Positions 27,174 to 38,559 of a DNA stretch of 64,000 nt are shown one piece after another. The stretch comes from Vibrio hangzhouensis (GTDB lineage: Bacteria > Pseudomonadota > Gammaproteobacteria > Enterobacterales > Vibrionaceae), in the NCBI RefSeq assembly GCF_900107935.1, contig NZ_FNVG01000002.1, positions 248,001 to 312,000 on the forward strand, given 5' to 3'. Both the position numbers and the translations under genes were made by a program. The stretch's first letter is position 1. Each line of letters starts with the position of its first letter. The notes under the pieces were generated by a model. The model was not told the DNA's origin and ran no database searches. It saw only the letters and a list, made by a program, of their open reading frames with translations.

Positions 27174-28637
27174 TTATGCGCTTTGCTTTAGCGACGCATC
27201 CTCCGTTTTATTCCACGGCGCTGTGATGGCTCCCCAACATGGATTGTTAATCGTCAAATCCATATCTCTAGCGAAAATCGCAAAACCATCAACACCGTGG
27301 TATGGGCCGGAATAGTCCCAACTGTGCATCTGACGGAACGGGTAGCCCATTTTCTGGAACACGTATTTCTCTTTCACTCCCGAGCCCACAAGATCTGGAT
27401 TCAGTTTCTTAATAAACGCTTCCAGCTCATAGGCTGTGGCGTCATCAAAGAGTAACGTGGCATCTTTCACTTCAGGCGTGGTCTTTACATAGTCATCGTT
27501 GTGAGCAAACTCATAACCCGCACCAATAATTTCCATCCCTAAGTCTTCATAAGCGCCGATGATGTGACGAGGTCGCAGTCCACCGACATAAAGCACGACA
27601 CTTTTGCCTTCAAGACGTGGACGATACTTATCAATGACTGCTTGCCACTGCTCACGATAGCGTTTAATCACTTCTTCGGTTTGCGCCTTAATCTTGTCAT
27701 CGAAGAACTCCGCAATCTTGCGCATAGATTCTTCAATCTTGGTAGGTCCAAACAAGTTGTACTCAATCCAGGGCACACCGTGCTTCTCTTCCATGTGTCG
27801 AACGATGTAATTCATTGAGCGATAGCAGTGCACGAGGTTGAGTTTGACCTTCGGCGTATTTTCCATTTCGGGCAATGTGCCATCACCAGACCACTGGGCG
27901 ACAACATTTAACCCCATGTCTTCCAAGATAATGCGAGAAGACCAAGCGTCACCACCAATGTTGTAATCCCCAATAATGGCAACGTCGTAGTCACCCGCTT
28001 CAAACTCTTTATCATCCGATTTGGATAGAACGTGATCCCTTATCGTATCGTTAGCGATATGGTGGCCAAGTGATTGTGAAACCCCGCGAAAACCTTCACA
28101 ACGAACAGGCACGATGGTTTTCCCAATCTCCTCGCCTTTCATTTTCGCCACGGCCTCAATATCATCTCCGATCAAACCCACAGGACACTCTGATTGAACC
28201 GAAATACCCTTGCTCAGTGGGAATAACATTTCCAGTTCATCGATCGCCGCCGTCAGCTTTTTGTCGCCGCCAAATACTATGTCTCGCTCTTGGAAATCGG
28301 TCGTGACATTTAATGTACCGAAGGTATCAACACCTGTCGTGCCGGTGTAATAGTTACGTCGGCCACCACGAGAGTACTGGCCGCAACCGACAGGTCCATG
28401 AGAGATATGAATCATATCCTTGACTGGCCCCCAGACCACCCCTTTCGAGCCCGCATAAGCGCAGCCGCGAACGGTCATGACTCCAGGTAGCGATTTTCGG
28501 TTTGAAGTAACGCACTTACCACTACCTTCTTGGTCATTTACACCAAGATGCTTGGCACGCTCAGCCTTCGCAACTTCTGGATAAACTTCCAACACCTCGT
28601 CAATGAGCGCTTGATTCTCTTGTTTACTTTGTGACAT
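27174..28637 (-). CDS. nifD: Nitrogenase MoFe protein alpha chain NifD
   Basis: A 487-residue alpha subunit. P-cluster cysteines are in [28 protein letters not shown] and [11 protein letters not shown]. The FeMo-co cysteine is in [10 protein letters not shown] and the cofactor histidine in [12 protein letters not shown]. The active-site histidine loop [11 protein letters not shown] is intact. These identify a molybdenum (not vanadium or iron-only) nitrogenase, consistent with the full NifEN/NifQ/NifV set and no anfG or vnfG. Confidence 0.97.
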   Translation of the reverse strand: MSQSKQENQALIDEVLEVYPEVAKAERAKHLGVNDQEGSGKCVTSNRKSLPGVMTVRGCAYAGSKGVVWGPVKDMIHISHGPVGCGQYSRGGRRNYYTGTTGVDTFGTLNVTTDFQERDIVFGGDKKLTAAIDELEMLFPLSKGISVQSECPVGLIGDDIEAVAKMKGEEIGKTIVPVRCEGFRGVSQSLGHHIANDTIRDHVLSKSDDKEFEAGDYDVAIIGDYNIGGDAWSSRIILEDMGLNVVAQWSGDGTLPEMENTPKVKLNLVHCYRSMNYIVRHMEEKHGVPWIEYNLFGPTKIEESMRKIAEFFDDKIKAQTEEVIKRYREQWQAVIDKYRPRLEGKSVVLYVGGLRPRHIIGAYEDLGMEIIGAGYEFAHNDDYVKTTPEVKDATLLFDDATAYELEAFIKKLNPDLVGSGVKEKYVFQKMGYPFRQMHSWDYSGPYHGVDGFAIFARDMDLTINNPCWGAITAPWNKTEDASLKQSA

Positions 28638-28691
28638 TTCTGCCTCCCAAACGGTTTACTAGCGAATAGAATTTTTGCTGGTAAGTGGCCG

Positions 28692-29631
<940 letters not shown>

Positions 29632-29727
29632 TAACGATAGATACATACAACCAATTGATTTTAAAAAATAAATGGCATTCGATTCTTTGATGACTGAGAT
29701 GTGAAGGCAGACAATGCGTTTAGTAAA

Positions 29728-29743
29728 TGTCAGTAACTAAACA
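29728..29743. promoter_or_regulatory. NifA activator site for nifH
   Basis: TGTCAGTAACTAAACA fits TGT-N10-ACA; centre about 113 bp upstream of the promoter. Confidence 0.75.
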
Positions 29744-29910
29744 AAATTGTTTGTTACAACCCTTTTGTAATTGGGAAGGGCATTTTTCCAAGTGTAGTCT
29801 AGGAGTAAACTCTAACTAAAGCGCTCTATTTTATAGATCGACTGAGTTTTCGGCATACCATCTCTGTGGGTTTGTTTAGTGCTTTGACCATGGCATAAAC
29901 GCCAACTTAT

Positions 29911-30005
29911 GCGTTGTAATTGCGAAGAGTTAAACAGGCTCCACGTAACTGCTTCTTACAATGCGCTGTATGGGATCCCCTTTGCCAAGGGGAATGTTGT
30001 TTTTG
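29911..30005 (+). ncRNA. Candidate structured small RNA between nifH and pldA
   Basis: A long imperfect stem folds 29911-29964: TTGTAA (29914-29919) with TTACAA (29956-29961), GAAG (29924-29927) with CTTC (29952-29955) and AGTTA (29928-29932) with TAACT (29946-29950), around a 13-base loop. It is followed by a hairpin CCCCTT/AAGGGG (29977-29992) and a T-rich tail. A possible promoter (TTGACC at 29884-29889, 17 bases, TTATGC) would start transcription at the first stem. No coding frame of worth covers it. It could instead be chance or part of a pldA leader. Confidence 0.3.
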
Positions 30006-30146
30006 TCGCTTTGAAACAAGGATGGGAAGCGACGACGTGTTAAATCAGACCAAACCGCAACTACCGCAAACATATTCATTTTCGATAACAGGATACATTT
30101 GTTAACATATTGTCATCAAAGGATTTAGATACGATATGGAATTACA

Positions 30147-31166
30147 TTGAACCGTTATAGCCTCTGGACAGGCGCCTCCCTATGTGTGTGCCTATCTCAC
30201 CAAATTTACGCTTCCGACATGCAGCAATGTACGGAACGCCAATTAGCCATAAGCCAGGAAGAAGTGACAGTAGGCGAAATTCGCGCATTATGTGCTGCCG
30301 AAGTGTCAGTGGAAGAAGATGACTCGGTTGTCATTAGAGGTAAGGAAGCCAAAGCTGGCGTCATCGCCAAACGCGTCCTTCAGGAAAGGCAAAGCGAACA
30401 GTCGGAGTTTGTTCTTACTGCGCATAAAATGAACTACATTCTCCCTGTCTACACTACCAATGAAATCAATCCGGACGCCTATAGCGACAATCAAGCCTAT
30501 AGTGATAGTTTTAAAGATGTCGAAGCTAAATTTCAGCTCAGCTTTAAGTTTCCATTAAGCTACCAGTCTCTTTTTGTCGACGGCGACCGCCTCTACGGCG
30601 CCTTCACGCTGGAAGCCTGGTGGCAAGTCTACGCCAGTGAAATCTCAAGCCCGTTTAGAGAAACCAACTATACGCCAGAGCTGTTCTATATCATGCCATT
30701 AGACTGGCACCCGAACGATGCAAATACCGGACTGATGCTCGGCATTGAGCATCAATCAAATGGTCGTTCTGGTACCCTTTCGCGTTCGTGGAATCGCGTA
30801 TTCGCCGAGTTTATCTACGAACAAGGTAATTTAGTCGGTTTTGTCCGCCCTTGGTATCGACTACCGGAGGAGATGAAAAGCGATCCCTCTGAACCGGGAG
30901 GCGATGATAACCCCGATATTGAAGATTACATGGGGCACGCGGAATGGGGGTTGGGTTATGACTTTGGCCGCTATGAACTCAGTGTGAAAATGCACGGTAA
31001 TGTCTCTACCCGTAAAGGTGCCATCCAGGCAAATCTGACTACGCCACTTTATGGAAAGCTCAAGGGATATGTAACACTATTTAATGGCTATGGTGACAGC
31101 TTAATCGACTACAACCACAGTCAGACCCGGGTGGGCATAGGCATCGCACTCAACAATATGTTTTAA
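30147..31166 (+). CDS. pldA: Outer-membrane phospholipase A1
   Basis: A 339-residue outer-membrane beta-barrel lipase with a signal peptide ending at about YAS (residues 21-23). The catalytic His and Ser are in GIEHQSNGRSG, and the Asn/Arg-rich strand SRSWNRVF follows. The C-terminus FNGYGDSLIDYNHSQ and a final aromatic residue (NNMF) match OMPLA barrels. The start appears to be TTG at 30147, because the frame is closed by a stop 21 bp upstream and contains no ATG there. The loop rich in Pro, Asp and Glu (about 240-255) is an insert relative to the E. coli enzyme. Confidence 0.9.
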   Translation: MNRYSLWTGASLCVCLSHQIYASDMQQCTERQLAISQEEVTVGEIRALCAAEVSVEEDDSVVIRGKEAKAGVIAKRVLQERQSEQSEFVLTAHKMNYILPVYTTNEINPDAYSDNQAYSDSFKDVEAKFQLSFKFPLSYQSLFVDGDRLYGAFTLEAWWQVYASEISSPFRETNYTPELFYIMPLDWHPNDANTGLMLGIEHQSNGRSGTLSRSWNRVFAEFIYEQGNLVGFVRPWYRLPEEMKSDPSEPGGDDNPDIEDYMGHAEWGLGYDFGRYELSVKMHGNVSTRKGAIQANLTTPLYGKLKGYVTLFNGYGDSLIDYNHSQTRVGIGIALNNMF

Positions 31167-31283
31167 ACAGGGACGCTAAGATTAACGCCCCTTGTTATCG
31201 TCTGGTCGATGTCCACAGTGCACATCTCTCACCTCGTATTTTTTAGTTTTTTAAGAATCAGTAGATTAACTGCGTCCAACATA

Positions 31284-31319
31284 ACAAAACCTCCTACTAA
31301 GATGCACTCAGTAGGAGGT
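31284..31319 (-). terminator. Displaced native glmS terminator
   Basis: On the minus strand a 13-bp stem (ACCTCC arm at 31319-31314, GGAGGT arm at 31294-31289) with a 5-base loop is followed by TTTTGTT. It points in the glmS direction and lies just outside the transposon end, so before the insertion it would have stood about 60 bp after the glmS stop codon. Apart from this, 31167-31352 shows nothing coding. Confidence 0.8.
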
Positions 31320-31352
31320 CCACAAGCTATAGCTCTTTGTTAGTTGTCAGAC

Positions 31353-31357
31353 ATGAT
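31353..31357. repeat. Target-site duplication, left copy
   Basis: ATGAT directly precedes the left transposon terminus and is repeated at 51493-51497. A 5-bp duplication is the Tn7 hallmark. Confidence 0.9.
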
Positions 31358-31493
31358 TGTCGGAGGACAAAAAAGTTTGATCAAAAAACCCCTCAGCTTA
31401 GTGGGATTTTGAACTTTTGTATGATTAGGTTTGATCATTTAGTTAGTCAGATTCCTCATTCTATGACGAAATGTTGACAATAAAGTTTGATCT
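31358..31493. repeat. Left end with three spaced TnsB-binding sites
   Basis: Relatives of ACAATAAAGTTTGATCA occur at 31367-31383 (16 of 17 matching), 31421-31437 (13 of 17) and 31477-31493 (16 of 17), about 55 bp apart. Three separated sites are the arrangement of the Tn7 left end. Confidence 0.85.
31383..31410 (-). terminator. Terminator of the cargo importer-kinase operon
   Basis: On the minus strand AAAATCCC (31410-31403) pairs with GGGGTTTT (31392-31385) and is followed by a T-run. It lies between TnsB sites 1 and 2 of the left end and would stop transcripts leaving the element toward pldA. Confidence 0.55.
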
Positions 31494-31533
31494 ATTATAC
31501 CGGAGTGTAGAGGGCACTTTATCACAACAATAT

Positions 31534-32430
31534 TTAGCGTCTACTTAGCCATGCGGCACCGCGAACACCACTGCTATCACCAAACTTCGCTTTGACTAGG
31601 TGTATACTTGGCTTTTCAGCAAAAATATAGTTACTCATTGCACGTTTAACGTCCGAGTACAGACTGTCCACATTGGACATGCCTCCCCCTAAAACTATCG
31701 CATCGGGATCAAGAATATTTGTTAGTAATGCAAAGCTTCTCGCCATTTGATCGACGAGTAAATCATATGAGGCTTTAGCTTCAATTTGCCCATTCATGGC
31801 TAAATCGACAATTTCTTTAGAGTTTAATTTAGTTTGGTTCTTTTGATTGTGCTGCGCTGCAAACCCTGTCCCTGAAATAAATTGCTCAATGCAATTCTTT
31901 CGACCACAGTAGCATGTACCAATATCGCCATCTATTGCTGGATCATAATACGGCAAAGGATTATGCCCCCATTCACCCGCTATGGCATTTTTCCCCGTCA
32001 GTACATTTTTGTTGACGACGAGACCACCACCACAGCCTGTCCCTAAAATTGCACCAAAAACAACACTTGAACCTTTAGCCGCACCATCAACTGCTTCTGA
32101 TAGAGCGAAACAGTTGGCATCATTGGCTATTGATACACTTTTATTGGTTATTTTCTGTAGGTCTCGTACAACATCGTTGCCGTTTAGAAATACACTGTTT
32201 GCGTTCTGAATGAATCCAGTCACTGGTGACACAGCGCCTGGTAAACCGGCACCTATTGATGCAAAAGCCCCCACTTCCTTTTCGGTATCAGCGATAAGTT
32301 GGGCGACGACATTTATAAAATCATCATAGTTATTTGGAGTAGCAACTCGACGAACAAATAGCTCAATACCTGTGTCACTCAATACCTTTACTTCAATCTT
32401 TGTACCGCCAATATCTAAACCGACTAACAT
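31534..32430 (-). CDS. ROK-family sugar kinase
   Basis: A 298-residue ROK kinase. The ATP motif LDIGGTKIEVKV begins at residue 4, followed by IANDANCFAL with the catalytic Asp, GTGCGGGLV, and the zinc-binding CYCGRKNCIEQF motif (about residues 165-180). I start at the ATG at 32428-32430 because AAGGA is correctly spaced; the open frame extends 10 codons further. It ends the importer operon. It could phosphorylate free mannose or glucose left after phosphorolysis of mannosides; the exact sugar cannot be read from sequence. Confidence 0.88.
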   Translation of the reverse strand: MLVGLDIGGTKIEVKVLSDTGIELFVRRVATPNNYDDFINVVAQLIADTEKEVGAFASIGAGLPGAVSPVTGFIQNANSVFLNGNDVVRDLQKITNKSVSIANDANCFALSEAVDGAAKGSSVVFGAILGTGCGGGLVVNKNVLTGKNAIAGEWGHNPLPYYDPAIDGDIGTCYCGRKNCIEQFISGTGFAAQHNQKNQTKLNSKEIVDLAMNGQIEAKASYDLLVDQMARSFALLTNILDPDAIVLGGGMSNVDSLYSDVKRAMSNYIFAEKPSIHLVKAKFGDSSGVRGAAWLSRR

Positions 32431-32496
32431 ATTTTTTCCTTCACTAATTGTAGGTTTCAATTCTAGGAGAATCAGAAACCTACAGAGTAAATACAG

Positions 32497-33540
32497 TCAA
32501 ACAAACAAGTGACAGCGAGTGAAATGGTTTTCTTCTATCTCAACCGCTTCTGGCAAGTACTCTTTACATTGCGCTTTTACTTGTGGGCAACGTAAAGCAT
32601 ACGGGCAGCCTTTATGCTCTGGAGACCACATTGGTGTTTCCATTGAACGATGTGTAGGAAGAGTCTCGTGGATACTTCTACTTGGATCCGGTACTGCTGC
32701 CAATAACAATTGTGTATAGGGATGCTGAGGGTTTTGAGTTATTGCTTCTGTGGAGCCCCATTCCACCATATGTCCCGAATAGAGAACGATTATGTCTTCA
32801 GCAAAGTAGCGGGCGGTAGCAATATCATGCGTGATATACATGAACGCTTTGTCCATGTCATGTTTCATCTCGTTCATCAAGTTGAGTACGCCAATTCGAA
32901 TGGACACATCCAGCATCGAAGTTGGTTCATCGGCCAATATAACTTTTGCGCCAATGGCAAGGGTTTTAGCTAAGAAAACACGCTGACGCTGACCTCCAGA
33001 AAGCTGGTGCGGAAATTTTTCTAACACCTCTAGGGCTGGCGTAAGACCAACTTTAGTGAGTATTTTCACCAACTCTTCATCCATCTCTTTGCCAGGTTTG
33101 AGTCCATGATGAATTCGCAGCGCACGCGTTAAATGATAACGGATAGTATGCAATGGATTTAAAGAGCTAAACGGGTCTTGAAAGACCATTTGGACATCTC
33201 TACGGTATGCGTCTAGCTCTTCGCCCCCTTTGATTTTGTCTATGTTTTTTCCGTGGAAGTAAATCCCCCCCTCAGTTGCACTATGGATCTTAGTTGCAAC
33301 TTTAGCACTGGTACTTTTACCACAGCCTGACTCCCCTACAATCGCTAGACAGCGACCTGCGCGTAGCTGGAAATCTAATCCATTCACAGCCCTCAAATAC
33401 TGTTTTGGACCAAACCATGACTCGCCTTTTTTACGAAAATCTACAGTAAGATTCTTCGCCTCTAAAATAAGTGGGAATTTTCGTTCGAACTCTTCTAGGG
33501 AGAGATTATGTGACTGTTTATCAATAGTAGTTACGTTCAT
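32497..33540 (-). CDS. Opp/Dpp-type ABC transporter ATP-binding protein (OppF-like)
   Basis: A 347-residue ATPase. Walker A is GESGCGKST, the Q-loop MVFQDPFSSLNPLHT, the signature LSGGQRQRVFLAKTL and Walker B VILADEPTSMLD. The C-terminal oligopeptide/dipeptide extension ends in a cysteine cluster (CPYALRCPQVKAQC). The family is mostly known from peptides, but several bacteria use Opp-type systems for oligosaccharides, which fits the neighbouring GH130 gene. It follows the second ATPase gene with 9 bp between. Confidence 0.88.
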   Translation of the reverse strand: MNVTTIDKQSHNLSLEEFERKFPLILEAKNLTVDFRKKGESWFGPKQYLRAVNGLDFQLRAGRCLAIVGESGCGKSTSAKVATKIHSATEGGIYFHGKNIDKIKGGEELDAYRRDVQMVFQDPFSSLNPLHTIRYHLTRALRIHHGLKPGKEMDEELVKILTKVGLTPALEVLEKFPHQLSGGQRQRVFLAKTLAIGAKVILADEPTSMLDVSIRIGVLNLMNEMKHDMDKAFMYITHDIATARYFAEDIIVLYSGHMVEWGSTEAITQNPQHPYTQLLLAAVPDPSRSIHETLPTHRSMETPMWSPEHKGCPYALRCPQVKAQCKEYLPEAVEIEENHFTRCHLFV

Positions 33541-33549
33541 TTAACCCTC

Positions 33550-34527
33550 CTAATTATTGATTTGAATTTCTAATGGTGTATGACAAGCTACCCAGCGATT
33601 CTCAGAGACACTTATCAGTTTTGGATCTACAATTTTGCAACTTTCTGTCGCTTTGAAACAGCGTGGTGCAAATCGACAACCTTCAGGGACATTCTTTAAA
33701 TCTAGAGGCGTTCCTGGAATACCTTTCATTTCTTGTAACTCCCCATGAAGGGTAGGGAAAGAGTCCCCCAAACCATGGGCATATGGGTGTAAAGGCATGC
33801 TGAGAATCTCTTTCGAGGGAGCCAGTTCCACGAGTTGACCTGAGTACATAATCCCAATACGGTCACACAACTCGACCATTAAGCTTAGGTCGTGTGTGAT
33901 AAACAATATTGAAAATCCAAATTGCTCTTTTAATTGGTAAACTTTTTGTAAAATTTCACGCTGAACCACAACATCTAGAGCGGTTGTTGGTTCATCCATT
34001 ATCAAAAGTTTTGGTTTCAGGGCTAAAGCCATGGCAATAACCACACGTTGACGCATACCACCAGAAAACTGATGCGGGTAGTCAAACAAGCGCTCGGTTG
34101 GTATGTCCACTATTCTTAGAAGTTCTTTGGCTTTCTCTATAGATTCTTTCCTGTCTTTAACCATTCCATGAGCTTCAAATATATCCCAAAATTGATATTC
34201 AATTGTTTTGACGGGATTGAGGCAGTTCATTGCACTTTGAAATACCATTGAAGTTTCTTTCCATCGAAAGTTACGCAGTTGTTCTTCGTTCATTGCGAGA
34301 ACATCCCTACCTTCAAATAGAATTTTACCTTCTGAAATTAGTGCGGGTGGACGATGAAGCCGCATCAAAGAATAAGCAATCGTTGATTTTCCACAGCCAG
34401 ATTCCCCTGCAAGACCTACAATTTCCCCTTTGTTGATATGAAAGCTTACGTCGTTAACTGCACGGACGCGCCCATCAAACGTTACATAATCTACACTGAG
34501 ATTTCTTATCTCTATAAGTTTACTCAT
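33550..34527 (-). CDS. Opp/Dpp-type ABC transporter ATP-binding protein (OppD-like)
   Basis: A 325-residue ATPase with Walker A GESGCGKST, signature FSGGMRQRVVIAMAL and Walker B LLIMDEPTTALD, plus the C-terminal motif GCRFAPRCFKATESC. It is paired with the OppF-like subunit to make the heterodimeric motor. The start overlaps the upstream permease stop by 8 bp. AT-rich codon use matches the rest of the cargo. Confidence 0.88.
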   Translation of the reverse strand: MSKLIEIRNLSVDYVTFDGRVRAVNDVSFHINKGEIVGLAGESGCGKSTIAYSLMRLHRPPALISEGKILFEGRDVLAMNEEQLRNFRWKETSMVFQSAMNCLNPVKTIEYQFWDIFEAHGMVKDRKESIEKAKELLRIVDIPTERLFDYPHQFSGGMRQRVVIAMALALKPKLLIMDEPTTALDVVVQREILQKVYQLKEQFGFSILFITHDLSLMVELCDRIGIMYSGQLVELAPSKEILSMPLHPYAHGLGDSFPTLHGELQEMKGIPGTPLDLKNVPEGCRFAPRCFKATESCKIVDPKLISVSENRWVACHTPLEIQINN

Positions 34528-35461
34528 GAGTTAGCTGCCCATCTTTAGTTGCTTGCTGGATTCGATTTTTCTTTTCGACTTGTTTCTTTTCGCGGTAATA
34601 CTTCGCCATAATTCGTTGAGCTTTAAGTTTTGGATTTGAAATTTCATCAATTGAAAAGTTAATCAAAGCCAAACCGATAGCAACTGAAGCTAAAGCTACA
34701 CTAGGGGCAGCAATTTCCCACCACGCACCAATTCGTATTGCTGAAGTCTGATCTGCGTTATATAACATGCTTCCCCAAGTCACGCTCAGAGGATCACCTA
34801 GTCCAATAAATTCAAGCGTCGCTTGAGTCATAATTGCGTAGATTACCGTGCCTATAAAACTCGAAGCCAAAATAGACATCATATTGGGCATTATTTCAGC
34901 AAACAGAATATGCTTTTTCTTTTCACCCATCACTTCTGCCGCATGTACAAAGTCTCGACTACGAATGGCAAGTGTTTGAGAGCGAATGACTCTAGCTCCC
35001 CAAGGCCATGATGTGGCACCAATGATAATTGCTATAACTAGTGGTGACACTTGGCCAAGAAATGCTGCGAGCACTAACATTAATGGTAAACTTGGAATAA
35101 CCATTATTAAGTTTGTAAACAGAGACAAAGTGTTGTCTACAATGCCACCAAAATAACCGGATGTTACTCCGACAATCATTGCCATAATGATTACAAACGT
35201 TCCAGCAATGAATCCGACTAACAGTGAAATTCGTCCACCATAAAGAACTTGAGACCAAACATCGCGTCCCATTCGTGTTGTACCCAGCCAATGATCAGCG
35301 CTTGGCGGCTGATGTGGTCGACCTACACGAGCTGACGCTACGTAATCTGTTAAAAGCGGTGCACATATACATAACAAGCACACTAATGTAACGATGGTGA
35401 TACCAATAAATGCCTTCGGGTTATCAAGGAAAAACTGTTTTATAGTTTTAAATAGTTTCAT
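34520..35461 (-). CDS. ABC transporter permease (OppC-like)
   Basis: A 313-residue permease. The N-terminal helix (18-40) is followed by the OppC lead-in HWLGTTRMGRDVWSQVLYGGR, and an EAA coupling loop lies around ATSWPWGARVIRSQTLAIR. About six helices are visible. A lysine/glutamine-rich C-terminal tail (last 40 residues) is longer than usual. It forms the membrane pore with the OppB-like subunit encoded upstream. Confidence 0.87.
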   Translation of the reverse strand: MKLFKTIKQFFLDNPKAFIGITIVTLVCLLCICAPLLTDYVASARVGRPHQPPSADHWLGTTRMGRDVWSQVLYGGRISLLVGFIAGTFVIIMAMIVGVTSGYFGGIVDNTLSLFTNLIMVIPSLPLMLVLAAFLGQVSPLVIAIIIGATSWPWGARVIRSQTLAIRSRDFVHAAEVMGEKKKHILFAEIMPNMMSILASSFIGTVIYAIMTQATLEFIGLGDPLSVTWGSMLYNADQTSAIRIGAWWEIAAPSVALASVAIGLALINFSIDEISNPKLKAQRIMAKYYREKKQVEKKNRIQQATKDGQLTHE

Positions 35462-35475
35462 GTCGTTTATCCAAA

Positions 35476-36465
35476 TTAATCTAATTGTGTACGGAGGCGA
35501 GGATCAAGAATGAACAATAAACAGTCGGCGATAAAATTAGCGCCCAACACCATAATTGTCATGATCATCAAATACCCTTGAATTAATGGATAATCACGAG
35601 CAAGCATTGCTTGAAACATTACTTGACCTAAACCAGGGTAGTTAAAGATGATTTCAATAATTAGCGAGCCACCAAAAATCGCACCCACTGACATCGCAAA
35701 TGAAGTGATCATCGGTAAAATAGCGTTTCGTGCACCATACTGAAGCATTACTTTTTTATCTTTAACTCCCTTTGCCCACCCCATAACAATAAAGTCTTCG
35801 CCCAACTGGTTAATCATATTTGAGCGCATCCCCATTACATTGTTCATACCCAGTGCAACCATGCACAAGAGTGGTAAAATCAAGTGGTATGCAACACTTC
35901 CAATAAACTCAAAACTTAAATTTGGATCTAACGAGGGCTCATATGCGTAACCCGTTGGGAACCATTCTAGATTTGATGCAAAAATAAAGTACATGGCTAT
36001 TGCCATCACGACAGAAGGAATGGATGAAATAACAACTGAGCCTACTGTAATAATTGAGTCTGTCCACGTGCCTCGCTTCCAAGCGACATAAATGCCTAAC
36101 AATGTTGTAATTAGATAAGAGACAATCAGGTAAGAACCGACAAGTAGTAACGTCCAAATCATCCCTCGACCTAGCACATCAAATACTGGTTGGAAGAAAC
36201 GTGTCGACATGCCCCATTCGCCAGCCAAAATACTGCTTAGATATTGAATGAATTGGTCCCACAAAGGAGTTGTGCTTGAGTATCCGTATAACGCTTCGAG
36301 TGCTGCTATGGTTTCAGGGGTAATTTGCCCCCCATTTTTTGCGAGCCTACCCAAAAATGATTGGATTGGATCTCCCGGCATTAACCGAGGCAAAAAGAAG
36401 TTGATTGTTACCGCGACAAGAAAAGCTAATAGATAAAAGCTCAGTCTGTTGAGCATATATTTCAT
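35476..36465 (-). CDS. ABC transporter permease (OppB-like)
   Basis: A 329-residue permease with six helices. The N-terminus carries FFLPRLMPGDPIQSFLG, typical of OppB/DppB, and the GAIFGGSLIIEIIFNYPGLG segment is also a family signature. It follows the binding-protein gene by about 78 bp. It is part of a five-gene importer operon that ends with the ROK kinase. Confidence 0.88.
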   Translation of the reverse strand: MKYMLNRLSFYLLAFLVAVTINFFLPRLMPGDPIQSFLGRLAKNGGQITPETIAALEALYGYSSTTPLWDQFIQYLSSILAGEWGMSTRFFQPVFDVLGRGMIWTLLLVGSYLIVSYLITTLLGIYVAWKRGTWTDSIITVGSVVISSIPSVVMAIAMYFIFASNLEWFPTGYAYEPSLDPNLSFEFIGSVAYHLILPLLCMVALGMNNVMGMRSNMINQLGEDFIVMGWAKGVKDKKVMLQYGARNAILPMITSFAMSVGAIFGGSLIIEIIFNYPGLGQVMFQAMLARDYPLIQGYLMIMTIMVLGANFIADCLLFILDPRLRTQLD

Positions 36466-36543
36466 ATATCACACCTGTTACAAAACAAATTAATAAATCG
36501 ACAGTTTTGCGGCTTGCTCAAACAAGCCACAAAGCGCTATAGA

Positions 36544-38202
36544 TTATTTCTTAGGTTTAAGATTCATTAAGTGAACAAGGCGATTTGCATTGTCTGCCGG
36601 ATTTGGGTGAGCTACAGGGTTTTCAGCACTGAAGAAACCAGTAAATCTGCTGTCGTTATAGGAGTACCAAATTCCGTTATAATATAGAGGAACGTGGATG
36701 ACTTCTTTAGCTAGAATACGTTCAATCTTAGCTGAAATTTCCTTCTGTGCTTCTAGTTCTTTTGTTACACCTAGCTTATCAATCAAGCTATCCAGTTCTG
36801 GATTTACATAATTGGTCATAGATGTAGACCACCACTGTGGACTCATAGCATGTTTAGAATGAAGTGTGTAGTCATAGAACTTCCATACAGATGACTGGAT
36901 AGAACCGCCACAGAAACAAGCATCAAAATCTCCGGTATTCCATGATTCTGCATATGCGTTAGTTTCTGGAGTAATAACATTTGCATCAATACCTGCTAAT
37001 CTAAGTCCCTCTACGGCAATAGATGCATTGTTCACCCAGTCAGTCCAACCACTAGGAACTTGGATATCAAAAGTAAGCTTGCTGCCATCTGGGTTTTCTA
37101 CAAACCCATCGTTGTCTACATCTTTAAATCCGCCAGCAACTAACTGTTCTTTTGCGGCTTTAATGTCATATTTAAATATTTTGTTCCACTCTTGATCAGC
37201 GGCTTCATCTCGCCATTCCCATTGAGAAGGAGGGAGGTCAGATGCTGGATTTCCACCTTTAACATATCCGTATGCACCGATCATCATCATAGCTTCACGA
37301 TCCATAGCTAAGTTGAATGCTTTTCGGAAATTAAGATTGCTAAATGCTTTTTGTGCTCCTTCATTTGGTGTTTGGAAGTTCATTGTAATACGAACGCCGT
37401 CTCCCGATGGGAACCAATATTTGTTTGATGGATTCTTGCTTACGTACGTGCGCTCAATATCTGGGATAAAGATGCCATTCCAATCACTTTGACCTTTTGC
37501 CATCATTTCTAATGCAGCATCATTGGTAGAAAATTGAGGGAACTCAACACACTCGATACTCAAATCTGGATTCCAATACAGCTCATTTTTACACTGAACA
37601 TATACCTGTGGCGTAAATCGCTCAATTTCGGTAAATGGTCCTGTTCCAACAGGGTTTTTATTGGTGATTTGCGCTGGGTTATCGATTTTACTCCAAATAT
37701 GCTCTGGTACCATTAACATGGTTTCATTAATAACGTCACGATATGCAAAGGCATTTGGGTTTTTTAAGTGCAGTTTTACAGTGTAGTCGTCGATTTTTTC
37801 AACTTTTGATACTTTGCCTGCGACTCCATTTATATCAATCTCTGGATGGCTTAAAGGATAGGTAAAGCTAAAAACAACATCATCCGCATCAAACTGCTCA
37901 CCGTCAGACCATTTAACACCTTTACGTAGATTAACAGTCAATGCAGTTAAATCATCACTCATATCAAATGACTCGGCCAACCAATAATGCACTTTTGAAC
38001 TATCTAGCAAATTAAATATTACTAATGGTTCATATATCATGTCTTTAGATTGTCTACCGCCTACCCAAGGGTTAAAGTTCTCAACCCAGCCTGTTGAAAA
38101 TTCATTCAATATTTTTAAATTTGGTGTATCAGTAGCTTGTGCAGCAGGAACGAGTAGTACAGCAGATAAAGCTATCATTCCTATCGATTTTTTAAACATC
38201 AT
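36544..38202 (-). CDS. Extracellular solute-binding protein of the Opp/Dpp family
   Basis: A 552-residue family-5 binding protein with a signal peptide ending near AQA (residues 21-23). Typical features are [31 protein letters not shown] and the C-terminal [11 protein letters not shown] region. The family includes oligosaccharide binders in Thermotoga and other bacteria, and the cargo context suggests a mannoside ligand. I placed the start at the third ATG-compatible codon (38200-38202) because the Shine-Dalgarno AAAGGA overlaps the first one. It is the first gene of the minus-strand operon, close to two LacI-type operators. Confidence 0.88.
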   Translation of the reverse strand: MMFKKSIGMIALSAVLLVPAAQATDTPNLKILNEFSTGWVENFNPWVGGRQSKDMIYEPLVIFNLLDSSKVHYWLAESFDMSDDLTALTVNLRKGVKWSDGEQFDADDVVFSFTYPLSHPEIDINGVAGKVSKVEKIDDYTVKLHLKNPNAFAYRDVINETMLMVPEHIWSKIDNPAQITNKNPVGTGPFTEIERFTPQVYVQCKNELYWNPDLSIECVEFPQFSTNDAALEMMAKGQSDWNGIFIPDIERTYVSKNPSNKYWFPSGDGVRITMNFQTPNEGAQKAFSNLNFRKAFNLAMDREAMMMIGAYGYVKGGNPASDLPPSQWEWRDEAADQEWNKIFKYDIKAAKEQLVAGGFKDVDNDGFVENPDGSKLTFDIQVPSGWTDWVNNASIAVEGLRLAGIDANVITPETNAYAESWNTGDFDACFCGGSIQSSVWKFYDYTLHSKHAMSPQWWSTSMTNYVNPELDSLIDKLGVTKELEAQKEISAKIERILAKEVIHVPLYYNGIWYSYNDSRFTGFFSAENPVAHPNPADNANRLVHLMNLKPKK

Positions 38203-38283
38203 TTCCATCCTTTTAATTAGTGCTAGTTTCTATCAACCATAAATTCACGTTAGCGAAACATCGTTTATTAACTCAACGAAAAA

Positions 38284-38297
38284 TATAAACGATTACA
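38284..38297. promoter_or_regulatory. LacI-type operator near the importer start
   Basis: TATAAACGATTACA is a near-palindrome with a central CG, the LacI-family pattern, about 80 bp upstream of the binding-protein gene. Confidence 0.6.
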
Positions 38298-38559
38298 TTT
38301 AGAGCTTCAACTATGTGACTGAAAATATGTGATCTAAGTTAATTTAGACCTTAACTCATCTAACTACATCAGGCATATACATCACCAAATACGCTTAACA
38401 AAACCACCATCTACAACCTAAGTGACTGTTTATATGAGGCTTTTAATTGTTCGGTGATGATGTTATAGCTCTTACAATCTATTACCACCCATTAATTACT
38501 GTGATCATGATTGCAAAACTGAATTTACACATTGTCAAATCCTAATCGCAAATAAATAA

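Noticed and set aside
29880..29925. Resemblance of TTATGCGTTG to part of the Vibrio integron repeat (attC/VCR)
   Set aside because: Only about ten bases match; the paired R'/R'' boxes and the rest of an attC site are missing.
29920..30105. 61-codon open frame between nifH and pldA
   Set aside because: It runs through the stem-loop of the RNA candidate, has no Shine-Dalgarno and no recognisable protein features.
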